The notes beneath the pieces are model-generated. The model was not told where the DNA came from. It saw only the letters and a program-made list of their open reading frames with translations, and did no database searches. From an uncultured Alphaproteobacteria bacterium (GTDB taxonomy: Bacteria; Pseudomonadota; Alphaproteobacteria; RF32; CAG-239), in contig CAKQLF010000011.1 of the NCBI GenBank assembly GCA_934254585.1, positions 1-50,650 on the forward strand: a stretch of DNA of 50,650 nucleotides, given 5' to 3'. Positions 33,617-42,592 of this stretch are shown here, piece after piece. The stretch's first letter is position 1; every line of letters begins with the position of its first letter. The translations under genes and the position numbers were made by a program.

Positions 33617-35581
33617 ATGAATACAGAACAATATAAATTACAGCAAATGGCCAACGCCATTCGGTTTTTGAGTGCCGACGCCATAGAAAAAGCCAAATCC
33701 GGTCACCCGGGAATGCCTTTGGGAATGGCTGATGTGGCCGCCGTGTTGTTTGGAAAATATATAAAAGTGAATCCAAATTCTCCGCGTTGGTTTGACCGCG
33801 ACCGCTTTGTTTTATCGGCCGGACACGGGTCTATGTTGTTATATTCGCTGTTTTATTTGCTTGGGTATAATGATATCAGCATTGAGGATATAAAAAATTT
33901 TCGCCAACTCGGTTCTAAAACTGCCGGACATCCGGAATATGGGCATTTGGCCGGTATTGATATGACAACGGGGCCATTGGGGCAGGGAATTTCGTCTGCA
34001 GTTGGTATGGCCTTGGCCGAACGTCGGATTAACGCCGAGTTTGGTGATGATTTGTGCAACCACTACACTTATGTTATTTGCGGTGACGGTTGCCTAATGG
34101 AAGGCATTTCGGAAGAGGCCATATCTTTGGCCGGATTGTGGAAACTTAACAAGCTGATTGTTTTTTGGGATAATAACAACATAACCATTGATGGGACTGT
34201 GGACAAGTCTAATGGCACTGACCAAATAGCGCGTTTCAAAGCGGTGGGCTGGAACACCATAAGCATCAACGGACGCGACTATGATGAGATTTCGGCGGCA
34301 ATTGAAGCGGCGCAAAAATCAGATAAGCCGACTCTGATTGCTTGTAAAACCACCATTGGTTTCGGCGCGCCGCACAAACAAGGAACTTCAAAAGTTCACG
34401 GTTCGCCGCTAGGAGCGGAAGAGTTGGCCGAGATGCGCCAAAATTTGGGGTGGAACTACGAGGCGTTTGAAATTCCGGTAGAAACTATGGCGGCGTGGCG
34501 TGCTGCCGGCCAGCGTTCAGTGGCTAAGTGCTTGGAATGGCAGAAAAAGGCCGAGAAAAATTCGGAATTTAGGGATTACATAGAAAATAAACTACCGCAG
34601 AATTGGTCTAAAGATTTGGACGAGTTGAAACATAAGGCCGTTAAAGAGCAAATTTCCGTTGCCACTCGCAAGGCTTCGCAAATGTGTTTAGAAAACATTA
34701 TCGGGAAAATTCCGCAAGTGATAGGCGGTTCGGCCGATTTGGCGGCTTCTAATCTGACTTTTGTCGGAAATATGAAAACCATAACGGCTGATGACTATAA
34801 TGGCAATAATGTGATGTATGGCATTCGGGAACACGCAATGGGAGCAATTATGAATGGAATGGCTTTGCACGGCGGAGTGATTCCGTATGGCGGAACGTTT
34901 TTTGTGTTTTCCGACTATATGCGTCCGTCTATGCGTTTGGCGGCATTAATGGGACTGCGGGTGGTATATGTTTTGACTCACGATTCTATCGGAGTGGGGG
35001 AAGACGGGCCGACGCATCAGCCGATTGAGCATTTGGCTTCTTATCGTGCTATGCCTAATATTTATACTTTCCGTCCTTGCGATGTGGTGGAAACGGCCGA
35101 AGCTTGGAAAATTGCTTTGGAAAGTGAAAAAACTCCAAGCATTTTGGCTCTTTCGCGTCAAAGCGTGCCAACTTTGCGCACCGATACCGAAGAAAATTTG
35201 AGCAGTCGCGGGGCGTATGTTATTTCTGAGGCGCAAAGAGATCCGCAAGCCACAATTATTGCCACGGGAACTGAAGTTTCGTTGGCGGTTGAGGCTCAAA
35301 AACAGCTTAGAGCCGACGGGATAGAAGTCAATGTTGTTTCAATGCCGTGTTGCGAATTGTTTGACGCTCAGCCCGAAGATTATAAACAAAAAGTATTGGG
35401 ACGCGCGCCGAGAATTGCCGTTGAAGCCGCCGCCGCTTTTGGTTGGGAGCGTTATACGGGTTCAAGCGACAGAGTTATTGGAATAAACAGTTTTGGCGCG
35501 TCGGGCAAAGGCGATGAAGTTTATAATTATTTTGGCATAACCGCCGAAAATGTGGTCAAAAAGGTTAAAGAATTGCTTTAA
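33617..35581 (+). CDS. tkt: Transketolase
   Basis: 654 residues, full length. The thiamine diphosphate motif is CGDGCLMEGISEEA (about 155-168) ending in WDNNNITIDG. The N-terminus has KSGHPGMPLGMADV with the substrate-contacting His, and later come GIREHAMGAIMNG, THDSIGVGEDGPTHQPIEHL and TGTEVSLA. It moves two-carbon ketol units between sugar phosphates in the pentose phosphate pathway. It follows the methyltransferase by nine bases with Shine-Dalgarno AGGAG, and a terminator stands 25 bases after the stop. Confidence 0.96.
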   Translation: MNTEQYKLQQMANAIRFLSADAIEKAKSGHPGMPLGMADVAAVLFGKYIKVNPNSPRWFDRDRFVLSAGHGSMLLYSLFYLLGYNDISIEDIKNFRQLGSKTAGHPEYGHLAGIDMTTGPLGQGISSAVGMALAERRINAEFGDDLCNHYTYVICGDGCLMEGISEEAISLAGLWKLNKLIVFWDNNNITIDGTVDKSNGTDQIARFKAVGWNTISINGRDYDEISAAIEAAQKSDKPTLIACKTTIGFGAPHKQGTSKVHGSPLGAEELAEMRQNLGWNYEAFEIPVETMAAWRAAGQRSVAKCLEWQKKAEKNSEFRDYIENKLPQNWSKDLDELKHKAVKEQISVATRKASQMCLENIIGKIPQVIGGSADLAASNLTFVGNMKTITADDYNGNNVMYGIREHAMGAIMNGMALHGGVIPYGGTFFVFSDYMRPSMRLAALMGLRVVYVLTHDSIGVGEDGPTHQPIEHLASYRAMPNIYTFRPCDVVETAEAWKIALESEKTPSILALSRQSVPTLRTDTEENLSSRGAYVISEAQRDPQATIIATGTEVSLAVEAQKQLRADGIEVNVVSMPCCELFDAQPEDYKQKVLGRAPRIAVEAAAAFGWERYTGSSDRVIGINSFGASGKGDEVYNYFGITAENVVKKVKELL

Positions 35582-35604
35582 TTTTTTGCTGTTTTTTTAC
35601 AACA

Positions 35605-35642
35605 AGATATGCTCTCAAGTTTTTGTTTGGGAGCATATTTTG
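35605..35642 (+). terminator. tkt operon terminator
   Basis: ATATGCTC and GAGCATAT, extended by CAA/TTG with one mismatch, around a T-rich loop, then TTTTG. Confidence 0.75.
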
Positions 35643-35797
35643 TCAGAACGAGGCAGATTAACCAAATATTTACGCCCCTTGTGTTAAATTGTTACAAAAA
35701 TATGAATAATTGCCTGTATTACAAAAATATTCTGGAGATGCACGGTATTTTATGATATGTTGATAATGAAAGGATTTGTCTGGACTAAGGTAAGGCT

Positions 35798-36589
35798 ATG
35801 TATATTTGGATTTTACTTGCAACATTTATGATTGCGTTGAGCTTTTTGAACTTGTCGCCGCGACAAGATAAGCAATCTGTTTTCAGCGAAATCAAGGCGG
35901 CGTCGCACATCAACCGGTTTCGCGCCGAACACGTTGCTGCCACTCGAACAATGGAGTGCGAGCTTTTATATAACGGAAGCCGTTATAGTTCTGAATATTT
36001 AATCAGCCCTGATTTGAATGTCGGATACACGTCGGTTAGCAACAATTTGCCGTTGGGATATGATACGACTGTGAATATCGGCGAAGTGTTTCATTATGCA
36101 TATTGTTTCAAAAAACCGATAAGCGATGAGGCTGAGTTGTCTACAAACTGCGGTAGTTCAGAAGATCGCTATGTAATATCTTTTGTGCAACTTCCGGCGC
36201 GGTGGATATCAAAAGAGGAAACAACAATTAAGATTGGTAATGTAGAAGATTCGGTGATTACTCCGCTTCCGGCCTATACCAACTTTTTGGCTAAAGAGCT
36301 TACGGGAGTGAAAAACACCGGTTGGCTTTGGTGCGGCAGTGATAGTAAATGTCATTTAGCAGGGCGAGCGACTCTGCAAACCATAAATTATGTTGAAACT
36401 TCCGGAAACGACAAATCAAATGTGATGAAATATGTGAAATTCACGTTTCCTAAGGCAATTTTAGATAATACAAATTTTAAGAACAAATGTAATTCCGGTT
36501 TGCCGTGTTTGTTTGCTTTTGACAAGTTGCATAACAGCGATAAGAATATGCATTGCAAAAACTTAATGAGAGCAAACAGCGGAATCTGA
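35798..36589 (+). CDS. Membrane-anchored protein, possible pilus accessory protein
   Basis: 263 residues. One N-terminal helix (MYIWILLATFMIALSFLNL) anchors a periplasmic domain with seven or more Cys (MECELL, AYCFKK, TNCGSS, WLWCGSDSKC, NKCNSGLPC, MHCKN), so several disulfides are likely. The short anchor, then SVFSEIKAASHINRFRAEH, recalls PilM of the IncI thin pilus, but the protein is larger and this is a weak likeness. It ends 25 bases before the large prepilin-like gene, with which it is almost surely co-transcribed. A Shine-Dalgarno AAGG lies upstream. Confidence 0.7.
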   Translation: MYIWILLATFMIALSFLNLSPRQDKQSVFSEIKAASHINRFRAEHVAATRTMECELLYNGSRYSSEYLISPDLNVGYTSVSNNLPLGYDTTVNIGEVFHYAYCFKKPISDEAELSTNCGSSEDRYVISFVQLPARWISKEETTIKIGNVEDSVITPLPAYTNFLAKELTGVKNTGWLWCGSDSKCHLAGRATLQTINYVETSGNDKSNVMKYVKFTFPKAILDNTNFKNKCNSGLPCLFAFDKLHNSDKNMHCKNLMRANSGI

Positions 36590-36614
36590 GGATTGTAATT
36601 TGAGGAGAAAATCA

Positions 36615-39600
36615 ATGAAACGCCGTAATTTAACCAATAGAATAATGCAGCAAGGTGGATTGATGATTGAAGCCTTGGCAATGTTGGGGCTGATTGCCGT
36701 AGTGACACCGACAATGTATAAAAAGTCGGCCGAACGCACAATGGAGGTTGAGGATATCAACACCGCCACCACCGTGCGGACAATTATGGGGGCGGCGGAG
36801 TCATACGTTGCGGCAAACTATGCGACTATTACCTCGGATATGATTAAAAATAATCAGCAAGTGCGGGAAATTCCGATGCCGAATCTTGATAATTATCTGC
36901 CGTATAAATTTGATACGGATAAAGCTCTTTATAATTATAACAAGCCGAAAGTGGCTTTGGTGCGGCAAGACAATAATTTGACGGTGTTTGTGTTGTTTCC
37001 GGCCAAAAACGACGCGGATTCGGGTATTGGTCAAGAGCGCACGGCGCGAATTGCGGCTTTGGTGGGGTCTAACGGCGGTTATGTGAACGCCAATAAATCG
37101 GCGCGCGGCGTGGGCGGTATTTGGAGTTTGAACACTGCAGACTTTTCTAACACTTTCAAAGATCAAAATCCTAATATATATTCGTTGGTTACGGCGTCGG
37201 CGGATACAATCAGTGCTTCGGCCGGTAATGAAATTGATAATGATAAATATCTGCAACGTGGAAAAGATGACAATGACGGTGATGAAAACTTGTGGAAAAA
37301 CACAATGCGCACCGATTTGTATATGGGACGGGAATATAGCGATGACGATGAGGCCGATATGTATAAAAATGCTGCAGGGCCGTTCAGCATCCGCAACATC
37401 AATAGTTTGATTGTCGGTTCAGAAAGAGCGGCGTTGGGGGCGGCTGATGCCGATGGCAACCAGGCTGAAACCGGTAATTATGGTCTATACATTTCTCCCG
37501 CGGCCACAAACAGAAACGCGTTTATTGCCGAAAATTTGGAAGCGGCGGCTTCAAAATTCAGGGTTTCACAGGATTTTCTGGGTTTTGGTCCTACTGTTCC
37601 GGGAACAGATAACATAGATGATTATAATTTTACGATTAACAGCAACGGCAACACAACAACGAAGGGAACGTTAACCGTTGACAGTGATGTTTATTTGGCC
37701 GCCGCTACAGGATTGTGGAATGATGTTAAAATTGGTTCCATAGATATTCATCCTGCAGCGCAAAATCGTGATGATTATGCCATTAAAATTAAGAAGTCAA
37801 CTAATGATGTAACGGCTTCAACCTATGCTCCGTGGGGACGGGTGACTATCCTAGACGATAAAATTATGCAAGTAAACAATTTTGGTAACAATGATGTGTC
37901 GGCTCCAACCGAGGACAGAATCGTTTTGATGGATGATGGTTTGAAAAAGGTTTCCGGAGATGAAAATGGCGGCGGAGAGGACGTGCCGACAATTTCTTAT
38001 AATAACGCCGCAGCTCCGGTATTTCCGGTACGGATAGGGTCAAACACCAAAGTTGAAGGTTTGCTGACGGCGGCGCAGTTTGATACGCAGAAATTGCGTG
38101 CGGCAACGTTGTCGGTGGGCTCGGAACACATTGATGATGCCAACAAATGGTTAAATGTGGATAAAGACGGCGTAACCATTAAAGATCCGGCTTATACCGT
38201 GGATGAAGAAACCAGTGGTGATGCCGGAGAGAGCGGAACCAGACTGCGAATTGCGAATGATATTATCGCAATGCATGTAGGTGAGGCAACTAATTTGCGG
38301 GAACCATCAGGACTTAATATATCTAGTAACTCAGAACAAGTTGTTTTGCGCAAAGGAGTTAGGACATCCGTATATGGTACTGAGCTTGATTTGCGCGGTG
38401 AAAAAGGGGCGACTATGACAGGTAGGAGGGTGTTGTTACAAGCGTTGTCCGAGAAAAACGGAGATGGTTATAAAGATCTTGACGATATAAACGACACTTA
38501 TAGTACCGTAAAAGAAAACACGGTTATGCTTCGCAACAACAATATGCAGATGAGAATGAATGATAATGAATTGCGCATCAGCGGTCGAACTTCAGCCACT
38601 GATGGTGACGAAGTTCTTTCGGCAAATAAAAAATACAGAACCGTGTTTTCAGGCGGCAACTTGGATTTGGATAATACCAACTTTAATGTTCAGGCTTTGC
38701 GTCCGACTGATGAAAACGGAGCTAAAACAGATACAAAAGTAAAGCAGTCAATATTGAGTATTTATGGTAATGATGACTATGAAAAACAAGGAGAGTATAA
38801 AGATGCCTCCGGTGCGAATAAGGATATATTCTATGATGTAAATACTAAAAGTGGAAAGTATGATTTGGCTATGCATGGCGATATTTTGATTACTGATGGT
38901 TTGGGGGGACAAAATGCCACCAAAGGTTCACTAGGTGGTACAACATACGTTTCTGCCAGTTCAACGGGATTTAATTCCGATGCCGGTATCAATATTGTGA
39001 CAAAAAATGTAAAAAATAGTCAATCTGGGATGGAATATTACAAATATAAAAAAAGGAATATTATTTTGATTGACCAAGGCGCGGTAAAAACTGTTCAAGA
39101 CAATACCTCCAATTCAAATTCCGGTTCTGCGCAAAGTGTTCCTAACTATCATGATAAAGCCACAAACGGGACTATTTATATTCGCAAAGGTTATTTGGAG
39201 GTAACACCGAATATTGTTAATATGAAGGAGAAAGATCCTCTGAACGGCAATGGTGTGATTGTGGCTTCTCGTTTGGTGGCTAACAATTCGCCGCTTACTT
39301 CTACTCCGGGTTATAAGGTGCCGCAATTGATTAATAGCGATGCATTAGCAACATATAATAATGTTAATAGTAGCGACAATCTTCATCGTTATGATAGGTA
39401 TATGGTAAATCCGGCTTATACATCGGTGATGCACGATATAAAATTGGTAACCCGCGGTGGCGCGCGTTTGAGCGACATTTTGCCGGACTTTATAACTAAA
39501 GGCATTTATGTGGTGACAAACAGCTGTGGTGAAGCCTCTATTCCTTTTCCACCAACCAGTAAAGAGCAAATTGATGGGTGTACAAATTTGGGGAAGGATG

Positions 39601-40436
39601 AATCATATAGTCTTGGTTCTGAAAACGCTTGGGGCTCGCCGGTGTTGGGTTTTGTTCCGGCTCCGCAATGTCCTCCGGGGTATGGACGTGTGATTACACT
39701 GACTCCGGCCTCTTTCCAGATGGCGCAGGGCGGTACCTTGGGAATGAGTAATGGTGCTCGTGGACAATATTATGTTGTTCCGGCCGGACTATATGCCTCT
39801 GCTGACAACTATCTGAACAAGGATAGCAATGGTAATATTACGGAAACAAGGTTTAAGAAGGCGAGTGTTGACAAAAATAATAGTAAGGAAGCAGCATACA
39901 TTTCAATCCCACCATCAACCGGTCGTCCTCCGATAACGGCAACGTCAGGTAAGTTAACAGTAAATGGAATGAGTAATATTGCTACTAAGGACTATGTTTT
40001 GACGTCAAATAATGCGGATGCTAAAGGCCCGATGTATATTCAGCAAAGTACCTGGTTGAAGTCGTATGCTCTTAAAATGGTAAATAGTAATAATTATGTT
40101 CAAGGATGGGCGGCGATAATGGGATTTGTGTATCCTGAAAGCATGTATAGTGGCTTTGCAACCGCCGTTGGTAGCAATCCCTTGAAACTTTCTAAAGATA
40201 AAGGATCGGCTTATTGGAACCTGTTTCCGGTGCTGAGAAGCTCAATGGAAGGATATGCCACGGTTTATTGCTATTTTGACCGGACGAATCTTATGGCTAA
40301 TGATTTTGTTGATGGTGCTAGTAAATATATAAACACTAATGTCAATTATTCCAGTCCGGCTGATGGGTATGGAAAAACGGGTTCGAATTTAAACAGGTTA
40401 AACGACCCGACATTACAATATAACGAAGTGTGGTAA
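36615..40436 (+). CDS. Giant prepilin-like protein, PilV/shufflon type
   Basis: 1273 residues. A basic leader of about 14 residues ends QQG, followed by GLMIEALAMLGLIAVVTPTM: a prepilin signal with Glu at +5 of the cut. The next part, ERTMEVEDINTATTVRTIMG then AAESYVAANYATI, resembles the constant N-terminus of shufflon PilV proteins (tip adhesins of type IVb pili). Residues about 150-1000 are Asn/Asp/Thr/Gly-rich, polar and strand-like. The C-terminal 280 residues have the only Cys (NSCGEAS, DGCTNLG, PQCPPGYG, VYCYFDR). I use the ATG at 36615 (TGAGGAGA upstream), not the TTG at 36600. It is far longer than usual PilV (about 450). Confidence 0.78.
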   Translation: MKRRNLTNRIMQQGGLMIEALAMLGLIAVVTPTMYKKSAERTMEVEDINTATTVRTIMGAAESYVAANYATITSDMIKNNQQVREIPMPNLDNYLPYKFDTDKALYNYNKPKVALVRQDNNLTVFVLFPAKNDADSGIGQERTARIAALVGSNGGYVNANKSARGVGGIWSLNTADFSNTFKDQNPNIYSLVTASADTISASAGNEIDNDKYLQRGKDDNDGDENLWKNTMRTDLYMGREYSDDDEADMYKNAAGPFSIRNINSLIVGSERAALGAADADGNQAETGNYGLYISPAATNRNAFIAENLEAAASKFRVSQDFLGFGPTVPGTDNIDDYNFTINSNGNTTTKGTLTVDSDVYLAAATGLWNDVKIGSIDIHPAAQNRDDYAIKIKKSTNDVTASTYAPWGRVTILDDKIMQVNNFGNNDVSAPTEDRIVLMDDGLKKVSGDENGGGEDVPTISYNNAAAPVFPVRIGSNTKVEGLLTAAQFDTQKLRAATLSVGSEHIDDANKWLNVDKDGVTIKDPAYTVDEETSGDAGESGTRLRIANDIIAMHVGEATNLREPSGLNISSNSEQVVLRKGVRTSVYGTELDLRGEKGATMTGRRVLLQALSEKNGDGYKDLDDINDTYSTVKENTVMLRNNNMQMRMNDNELRISGRTSATDGDEVLSANKKYRTVFSGGNLDLDNTNFNVQALRPTDENGAKTDTKVKQSILSIYGNDDYEKQGEYKDASGANKDIFYDVNTKSGKYDLAMHGDILITDGLGGQNATKGSLGGTTYVSASSTGFNSDAGINIVTKNVKNSQSGMEYYKYKKRNIILIDQGAVKTVQDNTSNSNSGSAQSVPNYHDKATNGTIYIRKGYLEVTPNIVNMKEKDPLNGNGVIVASRLVANNSPLTSTPGYKVPQLINSDALATYNNVNSSDNLHRYDRYMVNPAYTSVMHDIKLVTRGGARLSDILPDFITKGIYVVTNSCGEASIPFPPTSKEQIDGCTNLGKDESYSLGSENAWGSPVLGFVPAPQCPPGYGRVITLTPASFQMAQGGTLGMSNGARGQYYVVPAGLYASADNYLNKDSNGNITETRFKKASVDKNNSKEAAYISIPPSTGRPPITATSGKLTVNGMSNIATKDYVLTSNNADAKGPMYIQQSTWLKSYALKMVNSNNYVQGWAAIMGFVYPESMYSGFATAVGSNPLKLSKDKGSAYWNLFPVLRSSMEGYATVYCYFDRTNLMANDFVDGASKYINTNVNYSSPADGYGKTGSNLNRLNDPTLQYNEVW

Positions 40437-40448
40437 GGACAAACAAAA

Positions 40449-40485
40449 AACACCGGCGGTCATTGAGTTGACGGCCGGTGTTTGG
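40449..40485. terminator. Bidirectional terminator
   Basis: AAACACCGGC(G)GTC and GACGGCCGGTGTTT make a GC-rich stem. T-rich DNA follows on the right and A-rich on the left, serving the giant pilin gene and mutT, which converge here. Confidence 0.8.
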
Positions 40486-40497
40486 TTTTGCAGTTTT

Positions 40498-40890
40498 TTA
40501 CAAAGCTTTTTCTAAAGCGGCGATAATCGGTTTGTCGGCCGGTGCGAAATCGTATTGCGGCAGCTCGTCCGGAGCCACCCACTTGTATTGCTCGTGTTCC
40601 AAAACGGCCGGAACATTCGGATTTGAACAAGTCGCCCAATAGCAATGCAAGATGACTTCTCCAAAGTCATAATCATAGGCAGAATCCATAAAATGTTCTC
40701 CGACCTCAATTTTCAGGCGCATTTCTTCCATCATCTCGCGAGCCAGACATTGTTCATAGGTTTCACCTTGCTCCAGTTTTCCCCCCGGAAATTCCCACTT
40801 ATATTCCAGAGTTTTGCCGTGTTTACGCTGTCCGATGAGAATTTTCCCATTACACAGAATCAGCCCCGCCGCCACATTAATGATTTTCAT
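40498..40890 (-). CDS. Nudix hydrolase MutT-like (8-oxo-dGTP diphosphatase)
   Basis: 130 residues. It starts INVAAGLILCNGKILIGQR and has the Nudix box GGKLEQGETYEQCLAREMMEEM (GxxxxxE then REMMEE), the metal-binding catalytic helix. The usual Gly after REUXEEX is Arg here, a mild deviation. WEFPGGKLE and YKWVAPDEL agree with the MutT branch, which hydrolyses 8-oxo-dGTP and prevents A:T to C:G transversions. Shine-Dalgarno AAGGAT lies upstream. It converges on the giant pilin gene and is monocistronic. Confidence 0.9.
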   Translation of the reverse strand: MKIINVAAGLILCNGKILIGQRKHGKTLEYKWEFPGGKLEQGETYEQCLAREMMEEMRLKIEVGEHFMDSAYDYDFGEVILHCYWATCSNPNVPAVLEHEQYKWVAPDELPQYDFAPADKPIIAALEKAL

Positions 40891-41045
40891 TTGTTTCTAT
40901 CCTTTCTGTTTATGCCTCATTACTAAGTCATTTTCCAAGTGTTGTCAAGTAAGCTAAACCCGATATAAACTCGGCAATATTTTACTTGATTATCCAAAAT
41001 GTGATGTGTATAAAATTAATTGGTGAAAATATACGGGGAAAACCG

Positions 41046-42464
41046 ATGAAAGAAAAATCATTTGCCAGAGTTTTATTGTTTTGTTTGTTCGTCAATGTAT
41101 TGTATCTCTGCGTTTCTATAGTTATCAGCCGTCGCGCCGTCGGAGACGATTTGGAACATATTCACGCCGCTTGGTTGGTTGGGCAGGGGCTTGTGCCTTA
41201 TTTGGACTTTTTTGAACATCATCACCCGCTTATGTGGTTTTTGTTTGCGCCTTTGGCCACCGCAATGAGCGGTAATATGCTGATTTTTTGGGTTATCCGC
41301 ATTATTTGTTTTTTAACCTCGCTGGCCACAATTTATGTGATTTATCGGCTGATTAAAGATTTTTGGGGTGACAAAATCACCGCCCTTGTTGCTATAAACG
41401 TCTTTTTGTATAGCAATATTGTTATGGATTCAATGGTGCAGTTTAAGCCCGATACATTTATGCATTTTTTCTTTTTCCTCGGACTGTATTTATTGTTTAG
41501 GTTTTGGCGCGAGAATAAACAAAAATATCTTAATCTTGCCGCGCTGAGTTGGGCCGTTTCTTTTTTGTTTTTGCAAAATCTGATATTTTTGCTGTTTCCT
41601 ACGGCGGTTTTTTGCGCCTGTTTGCTTGCGGCTAAAAAAATGTCGTGGAAAAGCGCGCTAAAGGCTTTGCCTTGGGCGGTGGTGCCGTTGTTAATGTTTT
41701 TGGCCTATCTTCTGTATACCGGAAGCCTGCAACGCTATGTTGAAACTAACTGGCTGTTGAACTCTCGAATTGCAGGGAATATTTGGACCGCCCGTATTAA
41801 GGATTTTAGCTGCTATTACGGCCTGTTTTCTTTGGGAATCGGCGCGGCCGTGTTTTTGCTTTGCTCCAAGCCAAACAAATATTTGGCGGTTTTGCTGCTG
41901 ATGTGGCTCAGCGAAATGATACTTAGAACAACTTATATGTCTATGTGGATGTATTACTATAAAATTGTGGTGATTTATAACGCAATTTTAATTAGTGTGG
42001 TGGTGGGGCGTTTTTATGCTCGAAAAAATTGGGTGGCGTGGGTCGCCGCGCCGCTTATGATTGGCTTGCTTGGCAAATTTTGGTTGTTTGAAGGTATGAA
42101 AACCAATGAAATTGACACACTTTCGGTTATGCAGGTGACAACAACCATTGCTCAAAATTCTACGCCCGATGACGTGGTGATTGGGCTGCCGGGGATACCG
42201 TTTGGCGTGTTCAATAAAAATCCGCACTATTATTGGTTTTCGTGGGGCTTTATCGGCCGTTTTGACGAAAGATATTTTCATTATGCCGAGCCATTTGATA
42301 TCAACAAAGTGATTGCCGAAACTAAACCGAAATTCGTTTATTATGAAGAACATAAAAAAAGATATCCGGAAGTTCGTAAAAAATATGCCATAGATTTCCG
42401 CAAACTGCAGGAAACTTATCGGCCGGCCGTGTATGATACTTTGTTCACACTCAAAGATAACTAG
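41046..42464 (+). CDS. GT-C (ArnT/PMT-like, GT39-type) membrane glycosyltransferase
   Basis: 472 residues with about eleven hydrophobic helices. The first periplasmic loop carries VGDDLEHIHAAWLVGQGLVPYLDFF then EHHHPLMW; the acidic pair after the first helix and the Glu-His stretch are typical of polyprenyl-phosphate-sugar transferases. It would move a sugar from undecaprenyl phosphate to an envelope acceptor (lipid A, protein or polysaccharide; unknown). The C-terminal 110 residues are soluble. I choose the internal ATG at 41046 because GGGGAAAA precedes it; the 20 residues before are not conserved-looking. Confidence 0.82.
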   Translation: MKEKSFARVLLFCLFVNVLYLCVSIVISRRAVGDDLEHIHAAWLVGQGLVPYLDFFEHHHPLMWFLFAPLATAMSGNMLIFWVIRIICFLTSLATIYVIYRLIKDFWGDKITALVAINVFLYSNIVMDSMVQFKPDTFMHFFFFLGLYLLFRFWRENKQKYLNLAALSWAVSFLFLQNLIFLLFPTAVFCACLLAAKKMSWKSALKALPWAVVPLLMFLAYLLYTGSLQRYVETNWLLNSRIAGNIWTARIKDFSCYYGLFSLGIGAAVFLLCSKPNKYLAVLLLMWLSEMILRTTYMSMWMYYYKIVVIYNAILISVVVGRFYARKNWVAWVAAPLMIGLLGKFWLFEGMKTNEIDTLSVMQVTTTIAQNSTPDDVVIGLPGIPFGVFNKNPHYYWFSWGFIGRFDERYFHYAEPFDINKVIAETKPKFVYYEEHKKRYPEVRKKYAIDFRKLQETYRPAVYDTLFTLKDN

Positions 42465-42592
42465 TTTTTTTATAACTTTGGTATGTATAAACTTTGGATT
42501 AAGACAAAGTTAATCTTTATTTTGCTATTTTAAAGTGATGAAACTGCCTTGAATAACGATTATCTTAATCGCTAACCGGAAAAGGATGGAAA

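Noticed and set aside
36600..40436. Possible shufflon (DNA inversion) at the end of the PilV-like gene.
   Set aside because: No inverted recombination sites, partial alternative C-termini or recombinase gene could be seen near the 3' end.
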